A stretch of DNA of 64,000 nucleotides. Source: Streptosporangium album. GTDB taxonomy: Bacteria; Actinomycetota; Actinomycetes; Streptosporangiales; Streptosporangiaceae. The translations under genes and the position numbers were made by a program. Under the pieces are notes generated by a model. It saw nothing but the letters and a program-made list of their open reading frames with translations. It made no database searches and was not told the DNA's origin. The stretch covers positions 1,550,001-1,614,000 of the forward strand of contig NZ_JACHJU010000001.1 of the NCBI RefSeq assembly GCF_014203795.1, read 5' to 3'. Of this stretch, positions 26,806 through 35,692 are shown piece by piece; within the stretch, counting starts at the first letter, position 1; the number at the start of each line of letters is the position of its first letter.

Positions 26806-28755
26806 GTGCGACTTCGAGCCCTCGTGGCCCTGGCGATCGTGCTCACTGTCGCCCCTGGCGTTCCCGCGTTCGCCGAGAACCCGCCCGCATCTCCTCCGGC
26901 TGCCACCGAGGCTCCTCCGGCACCCGTGACGCCGCCGCCGGCGCCCACCGAGACACCGGCACCGGTGCCCAAGCTGGAGCCCGGGCTCGCCGCCGACGGC
27001 GACGGGGCCCGCGTCATCGTCGAGGTGACCGCCCCCGCGGAGGCCGCACCGGTCGCGGGCGCGGCGCGGGAACTGCCCGGCGCCGAGGTCGTCCTCCAGC
27101 CGCCGGACACCTCGTTCATCGTGGTCGACGGCACGGGCGAGTCCCTGGCCGCGCTGGCCGCCGACCCCCGGGTGGTGGCGGTCCGCCGGGACCGGGCCTA
27201 CTCCCCCACCTCGCTGGCCTCGAGCCTGAAGCTGATCGGAGCCGACCAGGCCCAGGCGGAGGGGACCACCGGCGAAGGCAGGATGATCGCGGTCATCGAC
27301 ACCGGGATCGACCGGAACCACCCCGCGCTGAACGGCAAGGTCGTCGAGGAGGCCTGTTTCTCCGCGACGGACGACGGCGCGAGGTCCCTCTGTCCCGGCG
27401 GGCGCACCGCGCAGACCGGGCAGGGCTCGGCTGACGCGACGACCTCCGCGTGCGTGGACGGCGCCGTCAACCTGTGCGACCACGGCACCCATGTGGCGGG
27501 GATCGCCCACGCCGTCGCGCCCGGCGCGGAGATCGCGGCCATCCAGGTGTTCAGCCGCATCGACGACTGCGGGGAAGGGGGAGCCTGCCTGAGCGCCTAC
27601 GAGTCGACGATCCTGCTCGCCCTCGACCACGTCGCCAGGCTGAAGGACACCCACCCCGGCCTGGTCGCGGTGAACCTGAGCCTCGGTGGGGGCCTCTACG
27701 AGGGTGCGTGCGACGGCGAACCCGAGATCGGGCCGATGAAGGAGAAGATCGAAGCCCTCCGCGCCAAGGGTGTGGTGACCGTCGCCGCCGCCGGGAACGA
27801 GGGCGTGACCGGCGCCGGAGCCCCCGGATGCGTCTCCGGGGCGGTGACCGTGGGCGCGACGGATGACGACGACCGCATCCCCGAGTGGTCCAACCACGGC
27901 TCCGTGCTCGACCTCTTCGCCCCCGGCGTCGAGATCGACTCGTCGGTGCCGGGCGGAGCGACGGCGGTCTACAACGGGACCTCGATGTCGACCCCGCACG
28001 TCACGGGCGCGCTGGCGGCGCTGGCCCAGAAGTCCCCCGGCGACACCCCGGACGCGCTCGTCGGCAAGCTCACGGCGGCGGGCCGCCCCATCGTCTACGA
28101 CGGCGTGACCACCCCCCGGCTGGACCTGTACGGCGCGCTCACCGGCCGCGCCCCCGCACCTCCCGTCACCCAGGATCCCGGTCCGGACGACCCCGTCCCG
28201 GACCCCGACCCGAGCTCCGGCCCGTCGCCGGAACCCGATCCGGCGGACACTCCGGCACCGGCCGACCCCACTCCGGTCCCCCTGCCGACGGTGACGGTCA
28301 CGGTGACCGTCACCGCCACGCCCGCCGTTGCGCCGGCCGTCTGCACCCGGGGTACGGCGAAGAAGACACTGACCGCGGCCCAGTGGGCCGTGGAGATGAC
28401 CCGGGACAAGGGAGAGCTCACGGACGAGACGCTCGGCTGTTACCTGCGCCTGGTCGCGAAGGCCAGCGAGGTCTTCCCGGAGCTGACGCGCGCCACCACA
28501 CCCGGCACGGCCTACCGGGTGCTGCGGCCCGCCGCGAAGACCAAGATCACTGGGAAGGTCAAGCTGGAAAGCGAACTGCTTGCCGCCTGGCTGAACTGGG
28601 CACACGGCGGAGTCAACTTCACCGCCAAGACCAACGAATCGACCACCGTCAGGCAGGCCCTCGCCTCGGCGGAGCGGCAGCGGCTCCAAGGAACATACTC
28701 CTCCAAATACTCCACGATGCTGAAAAAACATGTGAACTCGCGACGTATCGCGTAA
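26806..28755 (+). CDS. Secreted subtilisin-like serine protease (S8)
   Basis: This 649-residue exported protease has a signal peptide, a Pro-rich segment and an inhibitor-like prodomain (RVIVEVTAPAEAAP to DPRVVAVRRDRAY). The S8 catalytic domain has D165 in VIDTGIDRNHP, H226 in HGTHVAG, the oxyanion asparagine in AAAGNEG, and S393 in NGTSMSTPH. After a Pro/Asp-rich linker there is a C-terminal domain of about 150 residues containing two cysteines and a Lys/Arg-rich end. It is not recognised and could be a wall- or substrate-binding module. The GTG start is supported by GGAGGAC. It is followed by an SppA-like gene. Confidence 0.9.
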   Translation: MRLRALVALAIVLTVAPGVPAFAENPPASPPAATEAPPAPVTPPPAPTETPAPVPKLEPGLAADGDGARVIVEVTAPAEAAPVAGAARELPGAEVVLQPPDTSFIVVDGTGESLAALAADPRVVAVRRDRAYSPTSLASSLKLIGADQAQAEGTTGEGRMIAVIDTGIDRNHPALNGKVVEEACFSATDDGARSLCPGGRTAQTGQGSADATTSACVDGAVNLCDHGTHVAGIAHAVAPGAEIAAIQVFSRIDDCGEGGACLSAYESTILLALDHVARLKDTHPGLVAVNLSLGGGLYEGACDGEPEIGPMKEKIEALRAKGVVTVAAAGNEGVTGAGAPGCVSGAVTVGATDDDDRIPEWSNHGSVLDLFAPGVEIDSSVPGGATAVYNGTSMSTPHVTGALAALAQKSPGDTPDALVGKLTAAGRPIVYDGVTTPRLDLYGALTGRAPAPPVTQDPGPDDPVPDPDPSSGPSPEPDPADTPAPADPTPVPLPTVTVTVTVTATPAVAPAVCTRGTAKKTLTAAQWAVEMTRDKGELTDETLGCYLRLVAKASEVFPELTRATTPGTAYRVLRPAAKTKITGKVKLESELLAAWLNWAHGGVNFTAKTNESTTVRQALASAERQRLQGTYSSKYSTMLKKHVNSRRIA

Positions 28756-28785
28756 GCACTGGATGGGTCGCTTAGGGTGATACCC

Positions 28786-30486
28786 ATGGACGCGACCAAG
28801 GTGATCATCGACGGCGTCGACCGGTTCCGGCAGCGGCGCACCGCCCCGCTGGTCCTTGAGCTCGACCTCACCGAGGGCCTGACCGAGGGCCCTCCGGCCG
28901 ATCCGCTCAGCGCGCTGTTGTCCATGCGCAAGACGAGCCTGACCGACGTGCTGTCCGCGCTGAAGCGCGCCCGCACCGACCCCCGGGTCAAGGCGCTGAT
29001 CGTCAAGATCGGCACCCGGCCGCTGGGGCTGGCGATGGTGCAGGAGCTGCGCCAGGCCGTGGTCCACCTCCGAGCCGCCGGCAAGCTCACGGTCGTGTTC
29101 GCCGAGACGTTCGGCGAGTTCGCCACGGGAACCATCCCCTACTACCTGGGCAGCGCCTTCGAACGCGTCTACCTCCAGCCGTCCGGCGACGTCGGGCTGA
29201 CCGGTGTGGCGATGGAGCAGCGTTTCCTGCGCGGCGCGCTCGGCAAACTCGGCATCGAGCCCCAGATGGGCCAGCGGCACGAGTACAAGACCGCGGCCAA
29301 CACCTTCACCCAGGATCACATGACCGACGCCCACCGCGAGTCGATGGGCCGGATCACCGAGTCGGTCACCGAGCAGGTCGTGGCAGGTGTCGCCGAGGGC
29401 CGCGGGCTGGAGCCGGCCCGGGTCCGCGAGCTCGTCGACCAGGGCCCGTTCATCGGCGCCGAGGCCGTCGAGGCGGGGCTGGTGGACCGGCTGGCCTACC
29501 GCGACGAGGTCTACGACGAGGTCAAGCGGGCCGTCGGCGACGACGCGCTCCTGCTCTACGTGGGCCGCTACGGCAAGGGACCGATCGCGAAGAAGCTCCC
29601 GCGCCCCGGTGAGCAGACCGTCGCGCTGGTCCACGGCCACGGTGCGATCCGGCTCGGCCGCAGCGGGCGCAGCCCGCTGGGCGGTGGCAGCTCGATGGGT
29701 TCCGACACCGTCTGCGCCGCCCTGCGCGCCGCGCGCCGCGACGAGCACGTGAAGGCCGTCGTCTTCCGGGTGGACAGTCCCGGCGGTTCCTACGTGGCCT
29801 CCGACGCCATCTGGCGCGAGGTCGTGCTCACCCGCAAGGCGGGCAAACCGGTCGTGGTCTCGATGGGCGACCTGGCCGCCTCCGGCGGCTACATGGTCTC
29901 GATGGCGGCGGACGCGATCGTCGCCCAACCCGGCACGCTCACCGGTTCCATCGGCGTCTTCGGCGGCAAGGCGGTCATCGGCGGGCTGCTGGAGAAGATC
30001 GGCGTGACCTCCGAGACGGTCGGCGAGGGCGCCAACTCCGCGATGTTCTCCCCCACGAACGCCTTCTCCGCGGCACAGTGGACACGGATCAACGCCTGGC
30101 TCGACCGGGTCTACGACGACTTCGTGAACAAGGTGGCCGAGGGCCGCGGCCTGACCCGGGAACGCGCCCACGAGCTGGCGAAGGGCCGGGTCTGGACCGG
30201 CGCCGACGCCCACGAGGGCGGGCTCGTCGACGAGCTGGGCGGCCTGGAGGATGCCCTCGCCCTGGCCCGGCGGAAGGCCGGACTCCCCGCCGACTCCCCG
30301 GTCCGCGTCTATCCCAGGCTGAACCCTCTGGAGCGGCTGCGGCCGCCGGAGTCCAGTGAGGACAGGACCGCCGCCCTGGCCCAGGTCCGCCTGGAGGCAT
30401 GGGGTCCGCTCGCCCACCTCGCCACCGAGCTCGGCCTGCCGTCCTACGGCCCGCTCATGCTCCCCGGCTCCTGGACGATCCGCTAG
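28786..30486 (+). CDS. sppA: SppA-type signal peptide peptidase (S49, two-domain)
   Basis: This 566-residue protein has two S49 domains like the 67-kDa form of SppA, which degrades leftover signal peptides. The N-terminal domain carries the general-base lysine in HEYKTAANTFT (K168). The C-terminal domain carries the nucleophile in GDLAASGGYMVSMAADAI (S366) and the GTLTGSIGVFGGKA loop. No membrane anchor is evident near the N-terminus, so it may be soluble or peripheral. The ATG is chosen over a GTG nine bases upstream because AGGGTGA then has normal spacing. It follows the S8 protease gene by 30 bases, so the two may be co-transcribed. Confidence 0.88.
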   Translation: MDATKVIIDGVDRFRQRRTAPLVLELDLTEGLTEGPPADPLSALLSMRKTSLTDVLSALKRARTDPRVKALIVKIGTRPLGLAMVQELRQAVVHLRAAGKLTVVFAETFGEFATGTIPYYLGSAFERVYLQPSGDVGLTGVAMEQRFLRGALGKLGIEPQMGQRHEYKTAANTFTQDHMTDAHRESMGRITESVTEQVVAGVAEGRGLEPARVRELVDQGPFIGAEAVEAGLVDRLAYRDEVYDEVKRAVGDDALLLYVGRYGKGPIAKKLPRPGEQTVALVHGHGAIRLGRSGRSPLGGGSSMGSDTVCAALRAARRDEHVKAVVFRVDSPGGSYVASDAIWREVVLTRKAGKPVVVSMGDLAASGGYMVSMAADAIVAQPGTLTGSIGVFGGKAVIGGLLEKIGVTSETVGEGANSAMFSPTNAFSAAQWTRINAWLDRVYDDFVNKVAEGRGLTRERAHELAKGRVWTGADAHEGGLVDELGGLEDALALARRKAGLPADSPVRVYPRLNPLERLRPPESSEDRTAALAQVRLEAWGPLAHLATELGLPSYGPLMLPGSWTIR

Positions 30487-30516
30487 GAGATCCCAGCGAC
30501 GACGCACGGGAAACGG

Positions 30517-30804
30517 TTACAGGGTCAGCGGTACCCGTACGGAGGTCATGATCGGCCCGGGTACGACGCAGTTGACGCGTGCCGCAGGGCCGTACTCGAC
30601 TGCGAGCTGCCGGGTGAGAGCCGTCAGGCCGCCTTTGGCCGCCGCGTAGGCGGGATGCCCGGGGAGACCGACGAGAGCGTGTACCGATGAGGTGATTACC
30701 CTGGCGTCGCCACTCCGAGCAAGATCGGGTAGCAGCCGGCGGGCGGCCGATGCTCCCGAGGAAGGCCGGAGAGGCCAGCGCGGCGGCGTAGTTGTCCAGC
30801 CCGG
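30517..30804 (-). pseudogene. Decayed short-chain dehydrogenase gene
   Basis: The minus strand reads ARVITSSVHALVGLPGHPAY followed by AAAKGGLTALTRQLAVEYGP and VNCVVPGPIMT, ending in a stop. This is the catalytic Ser-Tyr-Lys half of a classical SDR. Upstream of it, LDNYAAALASPAFLGSIGR continues the match in a different frame, so one frameshift is present. The N-terminal cofactor-binding half with the TGxxxGIG motif is missing. The gene is a remnant. An A/T-rich palindrome lies just beyond its lost 5' end. Confidence 0.7.
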
Positions 30805-30864
30805 CGTAAATTCCCTGGCGATGCCTCCAGACCTGCAGGATCCGACCGACAGGGGACTTTAATA

Positions 30865-30882
30865 GTATTTTATTAAAAATAC
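30865..30882. promoter_or_regulatory. A/T-rich palindrome
   Basis: GTATTTT and AAAATAC flank ATTA, a perfect 7-bp inverted repeat inside a strongly A/T-rich island. It looks like the operator/promoter region of the decayed SDR gene, or of the flavin reductase region. Confidence 0.45.
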
Positions 30883-30923
30883 AAGGATGAACCCGTCTTG
30901 TTACGTTGCGTTGAACGGGCAGG

Positions 30924-31403
30924 TCAGCCGACCGGGCGGTACCGTCCGCGGAGCCGTACGAGCGGGAGGACTCCCGGGGTGACGTAGCTCACGTCCAGCA
31001 CGCGGGCGATGTAGAGGGTGTGGTCCCCGGCCGGGACGACCTGGGTCGTCTCGGCCTCCAGGGCGGTCACGCCGCCGTCCACGACGAGCGCCTCGCTCAG
31101 CCCCCCTCGGTGGTGCGGCGTGCCCGCGAGGAGCAGCCGGGCACCGGGCCGGCCGGCGGTGGCGAACCGGCTGGCGATCGCCTTCTGCCCGGCGGACAGC
31201 ACGCTGGCGGCCCAGCGGTCGCGGCGCAGCAGCAGCTCGTTGAGGTAGCCGGTGTTCTCCAGGCTCACCATCACCAGCCGGGGGTCGAGCGAGATGGAGG
31301 TGAAGGTGCCGACCGTCGCCCCCACGTCGTCGCGCTCGTCCTTCACGGTGATGACCGTCACGGCGGTCGGCACCTGCGCCATGGCCTCGATGAACTCGTT
31401 CAT
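30924..31403 (-). CDS. Flavin reductase-like protein
   Basis: This 159-residue protein has the FMN-binding split-barrel fold of flavin reductases such as HpaC, which supply reduced flavin to two-component monooxygenases. The motifs are AMAQVPTAVTVITV, then GATVGTFTSISLDPRLVMVSL, LSAGQKAIASRFA and the DHTLYIARVLDV strand. The ATG has GGAAGGA eight bases upstream. No monooxygenase gene lies next to it. A terminator-like hairpin separates it from the penicillin-binding protein gene upstream on the same strand, so it is probably transcribed alone. Confidence 0.85.
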   Translation of the reverse strand: MNEFIEAMAQVPTAVTVITVKDERDDVGATVGTFTSISLDPRLVMVSLENTGYLNELLLRRDRWAASVLSAGQKAIASRFATAGRPGARLLLAGTPHHRGGLSEALVVDGGVTALEAETTQVVPAGDHTLYIARVLDVSYVTPGVLPLVRLRGRYRPVG

Positions 31404-31456
31404 GTCGCCATCCTTCCGGAATCCGGGAGGTGGTCGGCTCCCGGTGGCGGCGGACG

Positions 31457-31489
31457 CCGCCGGGACGGTCGCGGAGTCCGTCCCGGCGG
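31457..31489 (-). terminator. Hairpin terminator after the penicillin-binding protein gene
   Basis: CCGCCGGGACGG and CCGTCCCGGCGG form a perfect 12-bp stem with a 9-base loop, 13 bases past the stop of the minus-strand gene. No U-run is present. Confidence 0.7.
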
Positions 31490-31501
31490 GCCCGCCTCGC
31501 G

Positions 31502-33781
31502 TCACCCCCCGTTCCGGCCGTTCCCGTGCCCCCGGCCGTTCCCGTGACCCCGGTCGTTCCAGCGGTTCCAGCGGTCCTGGTTGTTCACGTCGCGCGGGCC
31601 GTTCCCGGGGTCGTTCCGGCTGTCGGGGACCTGCCGCTCAGGGGCGCAGTTCTGGCCGCAGCCGCCGAACCGGGCGGCGTCGATCGGGTGGAAGGGGGTG
31701 GCCTTGACGCCCTTCAGCGCCGCCAGCATGGTGTCCTTCCAGATCGGGCCGGGGAGGCTGGCGCCGGCGACGATGCTGTAGCCCGTGCCGCCGATGGTGA
31801 CCCCGGTGAGCTTGTGATCCGTCGAGCCGCGGGGGTCGCCGATGCTGACCGCGCCGGCCAGGTCGGGGGTGAATCCGGCGAACCATGCGGTGGAGTACCC
31901 GTCCGTGGTGCCGGTCTTGCCCGCCGCGTCGCGGCCGATGCCGCCCACGCCGCGCATGGTGCCCTTGGTGAACACTCCGGACAGGATGTCCGCTGTGGCG
32001 TCGGCGACCTCGGGGTCCAGCTCCTGGCGGCACTGCGGCGTGTAACGGGTCACCTTGCCGTTGCGGTCGGTGATCTGGGTGATGGCCATCGGCGCGCAGT
32101 ACTTACCGCGCGCGCCGATGGCGGCGTAGGCGTTGGCCACCGTCACCGGGTCCATCTCGTTGATGCCGAGGGTGAAGGTCTCGTACTCCTGCAGCGCCTG
32201 CCCGTCGGCCCGCTTGATGCCCAGCGACTTGGCGGTCTGCACCGTGTCGCACAGCCCCACGCGCTGCTCCAGGGCGACGAAGAAGGTGTTGACCGACCCC
32301 CAGGTGCCGGTCTGCAGCGTCTTGAACCCGGGCGAGCCCTCGTCGTTGGTGACGGTGTGCTCCGGGGCGCCGATGTTCTCACCCTTGCAGTTCTTGAACG
32401 CCGCGTAGCCCGGGGCGCGGTAGCCGGCACCGGTGGTGATCCCGTCGCTGATCTTCATGCCCTTCTTCAACGCGGTGATCAGGGTGAAGGTCTTGAACGT
32501 CGAGCCCGCCTGAAATCCTGTCCCGCCGCCGTGCGCCACGTCGGCCACCACGTTGTAGGACATCTCGTTCCTGGCCTTGCTCTGGCCGTACTTCCGGCTG
32601 GCCGCCATCGCCTTGATCGCGCCGGTGCCGGGCTGCACGAGCGCCTCGGAGGCCATCGCGTTGTCGGAGGCGTACACCCGCTTCCTGATCGCCGCGTCGG
32701 CCGCGGCCTGCATCTTCGGGTCCAGCGTCGTCTTGATCGTCAGCCCGCCGCGGTTGAGGAACTGCAGACGGCTCCGCTCCGTCTTGCCGAAGCTCGGGTT
32801 GTTGAGGATCTCGCTCCGCACGTACATGCAGAAGTAGGGGTACTTGCTGGCCTCGCACCCGCCCGGCAGCGGCGTGCCCTTGTAGCCCAGCTTCTCCTTC
32901 TTGGCCTTCGCGGCCTCCTGCGGCGTGATCTTCTTGAGCTGCGCCATCCGGTCGAGCACCAGGTTGCGCCGCTCCAGCAGCCGCTGCTGAGACTTCTTGC
33001 CGGCCTCGGGGTTGGTGCTGTTGGGAGACTGCACGGCCGCCGCCAGGGTCGCCGCCTGCGACAGGGTGAGCTTGGACGCCGGCACCCCGAAGAACCGCTT
33101 GGCCGCCGCCTCGACCCCGTTGGCCCTCGCCCCGAAGAAGGCGATGTTCAGGTATTTCTCCAGGATCTGGTCCTTGGAGTACTTCTGCTCGACCGCCATC
33201 GCGTAACGCAGCTCGTTGAGCTTGCGCGCGTAGGTGGCCTCCAGGACCTTGTTCTTCTCCTTCACGGTGACCGCCGTGTTGAGAAGCACCTGCTTGACGT
33301 ACTGCTGGGTGATACTGGAGCCGCCCTGGCTCACCCCGCCCGAGGAGAGGTTCTTGGCCAGGGCCCGCACGGTCCCCTCGAGGTCGATGGCGCCGTGCTC
33401 GTAGAAGCGGTAGTCCTCGATCGAGATGATCGCCGACTTCATCACCGGGGCGACCTCGCTGAGCGGCACGACCTCGCGGTACACGTCCCAGAACTGGGCG
33501 ATCTGATGACCCGCGGCGTCCAGGACCGTCGTCTTCTCCGCCAGCGGAGGCTCCTTGAGATCCACCGGCTTGAGGTTCAGCTCGTCCGACGCTGAGACGA
33601 TCACCGCTCCGGCACCGCCCACGGCCGGTATCGCGAGAGCGCCGACCAGCGCTCCCGCGGCCACCGCCGCTCCGGCGAGCCGTGCGACCTTCCGGCCGGT
33701 CGATGTGCCGGCTCCGGTGTCGCGCGACCGGCGACCGGCACCCTTGGCGTCAGCGAGCATCCGCTCGACGGGCGCACGCAT
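31502..33781 (-). CDS. Class A penicillin-binding protein (transglycosylase/transpeptidase)
   Basis: This bifunctional peptidoglycan synthase has 759 residues. One membrane helix at about 34-60 anchors it outside the membrane. The GT51 domain has IEDYRFYEHG (E122) and GGSSITQQYVKQVLLN. The transpeptidase domain has SxxK at S428-K431 (GSTFK), SxN at S496-N498 (SVN) and KTG at 622-624 followed by TTDGYSTAWFAGFTP. The last 40 residues are a low-complexity Asn/Gly/Arg/His tail (GHGNGRGHGNGRNGG), probably interacting with wall polymers. The set of active-site motifs is complete. The ATG has a G-rich ribosome site. Confidence 0.93.
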   Translation of the reverse strand: MRAPVERMLADAKGAGRRSRDTGAGTSTGRKVARLAGAAVAAGALVGALAIPAVGGAGAVIVSASDELNLKPVDLKEPPLAEKTTVLDAAGHQIAQFWDVYREVVPLSEVAPVMKSAIISIEDYRFYEHGAIDLEGTVRALAKNLSSGGVSQGGSSITQQYVKQVLLNTAVTVKEKNKVLEATYARKLNELRYAMAVEQKYSKDQILEKYLNIAFFGARANGVEAAAKRFFGVPASKLTLSQAATLAAAVQSPNSTNPEAGKKSQQRLLERRNLVLDRMAQLKKITPQEAAKAKKEKLGYKGTPLPGGCEASKYPYFCMYVRSEILNNPSFGKTERSRLQFLNRGGLTIKTTLDPKMQAAADAAIRKRVYASDNAMASEALVQPGTGAIKAMAASRKYGQSKARNEMSYNVVADVAHGGGTGFQAGSTFKTFTLITALKKGMKISDGITTGAGYRAPGYAAFKNCKGENIGAPEHTVTNDEGSPGFKTLQTGTWGSVNTFFVALEQRVGLCDTVQTAKSLGIKRADGQALQEYETFTLGINEMDPVTVANAYAAIGARGKYCAPMAITQITDRNGKVTRYTPQCRQELDPEVADATADILSGVFTKGTMRGVGGIGRDAAGKTGTTDGYSTAWFAGFTPDLAGAVSIGDPRGSTDHKLTGVTIGGTGYSIVAGASLPGPIWKDTMLAALKGVKATPFHPIDAARFGGCGQNCAPERQVPDSRNDPGNGPRDVNNQDRWNRWNDRGHGNGRGHGNGRNGG

Positions 33782-34010
33782 ACAGTCCCCCCCATTACCC
33801 CTTTATGACTTGTCTTTAACCTATAGGTGGATGAGAGGGGTCTGCCATGAACTTCTCCGGTCACCGGTGATGTAGACAGCAGGCGGCCGCACAACGGCGT
33901 TGTGGCGCGAGGGTCCCGCCCATCTGATCCGCGACCGTGGAGCGCCGTCGGGGAACACGCCACCGGCCCCAGGCGGGCGAGAAGGACCGGCTCGGCGTCT
34001 TAACGCGGTA

Positions 34011-34041
34011 CGGCCCGCACACGGAGTCCGTGCGCGGGCCG
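34011..34041 (-). terminator. Hairpin terminator after the osmoprotectant operon
   Basis: A 15-bp inverted repeat with one mismatch (arms beginning CGGCCCGC and ending GCGGGCCG) lies 22 bases past the stop of the binding-protein gene. It could stop transcription from either side. Confidence 0.7.
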
Positions 34042-34062
34042 CGGGTGACGGGACCGGAGGAG

Positions 34063-34983
34063 CTAGGCCAGACCGTTCTTGGTCAGCCAGTCCTTGGCGA
34101 CCACGGCGGCGTCGTCCTTGTCGACCGCGATGCGCTTCATCATGTCGACGAGGCCGGGGGTGTCGAGCTTGGCGGAGACCGCGTCCAGCGTGGTCTTCGC
34201 GGTGTCGCTCAGACCGGCCTTGTTGGCCAGCGGCACGACGTTCTCGGAACCGAAGGCGTTCTTGGTGTCCTGGAGCGACACCAGGCCGTTGAGGATGATC
34301 TTGGGGTCAGTGGTGAAGACGTTGCCGACCTGGACGGTGCCGTCCTTGATGGCGTCGGCGGTGGCGTCGCCGGTCTTCTTCCACTCCTTGAACTCCAGGC
34401 CGTAGGTGTCCTTGAAGTTCTTCTCCTGGCGGGACTGGAACTCCGGCGGCCCTCCCACGGCGTAGCCCTTGGAGACCTTCACCAGGTCCTCGATCGTGGC
34501 GAGGCCGTCCTTGGCGGCCGTCTCCTTGGTGACGGTCAGCGAGTTGTTGTCCTCGGCCGCGGCCGGCTCCAGGACCTCCAGCTCGGCCGGGAGCTTCTCC
34601 TTGAGCCCGGCGACGATCTCCTCCTTGGTCTTCGCCGTGGTCGTCTTGTCGACGAAGGCGAGGAGCGAGCCGGCATACTCCGGCAGGACCGTCAGGCCGC
34701 CGCTCTTGACCTGGTCGTAGAGGATCTCGCGGCTGCCGATGTTGAGCTTCTTCTCAACCTGGACGCCCTTGGCCTCCAGGGCCTGGGCGTAGATCTCGGC
34801 GAGCAGGACGTTCTCCGGGAAGTTCGCCGACCCGACGACGACCTTCCCCCCGGGGGCCGCGGCCGCGCCCGAATCCGCCGGGCTCGCGGACGCGCTGGTG
34901 AGCGGGTCGCCGCCGCCACCGCACGCGGTAAGAGTGAGCGCTGCGGACAGGAGGATCGCCGCAGTGCTGAAGAGGCGCTTCAT
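34063..34983 (-). CDS. Osmoprotectant (glycine betaine/choline) ABC substrate-binding lipoprotein
   Basis: This 306-residue OpuAC/OsmX-type binding protein has a signal peptide with the lipobox LTAC near residue 21. The mature protein shows the family pattern VVVGSANFPENVLLAEIYAQ, then KLNIGSREILYDQVKSG, LPEYAGSLLAFV and FTTDPKIILNGLVSLQD. It would capture betaine-like compounds outside the cell and deliver them to the two permeases encoded just upstream on the same strand. GGAAGGGA precedes the ATG. It is the last gene of the four-gene operon, and a hairpin follows. Confidence 0.9.
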   Translation of the reverse strand: MKRLFSTAAILLSAALTLTACGGGGDPLTSASASPADSGAAAAPGGKVVVGSANFPENVLLAEIYAQALEAKGVQVEKKLNIGSREILYDQVKSGGLTVLPEYAGSLLAFVDKTTTAKTKEEIVAGLKEKLPAELEVLEPAAAEDNNSLTVTKETAAKDGLATIEDLVKVSKGYAVGGPPEFQSRQEKNFKDTYGLEFKEWKKTGDATADAIKDGTVQVGNVFTTDPKIILNGLVSLQDTKNAFGSENVVPLANKAGLSDTAKTTLDAVSAKLDTPGLVDMMKRIAVDKDDAAVVAKDWLTKNGLA

Positions 34984-35020
34984 CGTGCTTTCCCTTCCAA
35001 AACGGGGGGCAATGGGGAGA

Positions 35021-35692
35021 TTAGTGTATGGGCTGGCGCTGTCTCACCCCCGGTGAGACCGAGAAGCGCTCCACCAGACCGAAGCCCAGCTGAACGACCA
35101 GGGCCAGCAGCGCCACCAGGACGGCCCCTCCGAACGTGCGCGGGAAGTCCTTGGTCGCGAGACCATCGATGACGTAACGCCCGAAACCACCCAACCCAAC
35201 ATAGGCGGCCACCGCCGCGGTGGAGACCACCTGGATCGCGGCGATCCGCAGGCCGAGCAGGATGAGCGGCAGCGCGACCGGCACCAGCACCCTGCCGAGG
35301 ACTTGGCCGCCGCGCAGGCCCATGCCGTACGCGGCGGCCCGCAGGTCGGGGTCCACCCCCCGGATGCCCTCGTAGGTGTTGACCAGGATGGGCGGTATGG
35401 CGAGCGCCACCAGCGGGATCAGCACCGGGATGATGGTGCCGACGCCCATCAGCAGCACGATGAGCACGAGCAGGCCCAGCGTCGGAAGGGCGCGGGCGGC
35501 GTTGGCGCTCAGCACCACGAACAGCGCGCCCTTGCCTGTGTGGCCGATCCACAGTCCCAGGGGCAACGCGATCAGCATGGCGAGCAGCAGCGAGAGCACG
35601 GAGAACTCCAGGTGCTCCAGCAGCCGGGTGGGGATGCCGTCCGGGCCGGACCAGTTGGCGGGGTCGCCGAAGAAGTCAATCAGCCAGTTCAC
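35021..35692 (-). CDS. Osmoprotectant ABC permease (second)
   Basis: This is a 223-residue inner-membrane permease of the OpuAB/ProW type. About five or six helices are visible, with the cytoplasmic coupling loop EGIRGVDPDLRAAAYGMG characteristic of this transporter class. The GTG start has AAGGAGG six bases upstream and overlaps the preceding permease gene by 4 bases (GTGA). The two permeases probably form a heterodimer driven by the ATPase at the head of the operon. Confidence 0.9.
   Translation of the reverse strand: MNWLIDFFGDPANWSGPDGIPTRLLEHLEFSVLSLLLAMLIALPLGLWIGHTGKGALFVVLSANAARALPTLGLLVLIVLLMGVGTIIPVLIPLVALAIPPILVNTYEGIRGVDPDLRAAAYGMGLRGGQVLGRVLVPVALPLILLGLRIAAIQVVSTAAVAAYVGLGGFGRYVIDGLATKDFPRTFGGAVLVALLALVVQLGFGLVERFSVSPGVRQRQPIH

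Noticed and set aside
26764..30507. A 1247-residue open frame antisense to the subtilase and SppA genes
   Set aside because: It lies opposite two well-supported genes, has Gly/Arg/His-rich composition without motifs, and arises from high-GC codon bias.
31502..31620. Short direct repeats at the 3' end of the penicillin-binding protein gene
   Set aside because: They encode the Gly/Asn/Arg/His-rich tail of the protein and are explained by that.
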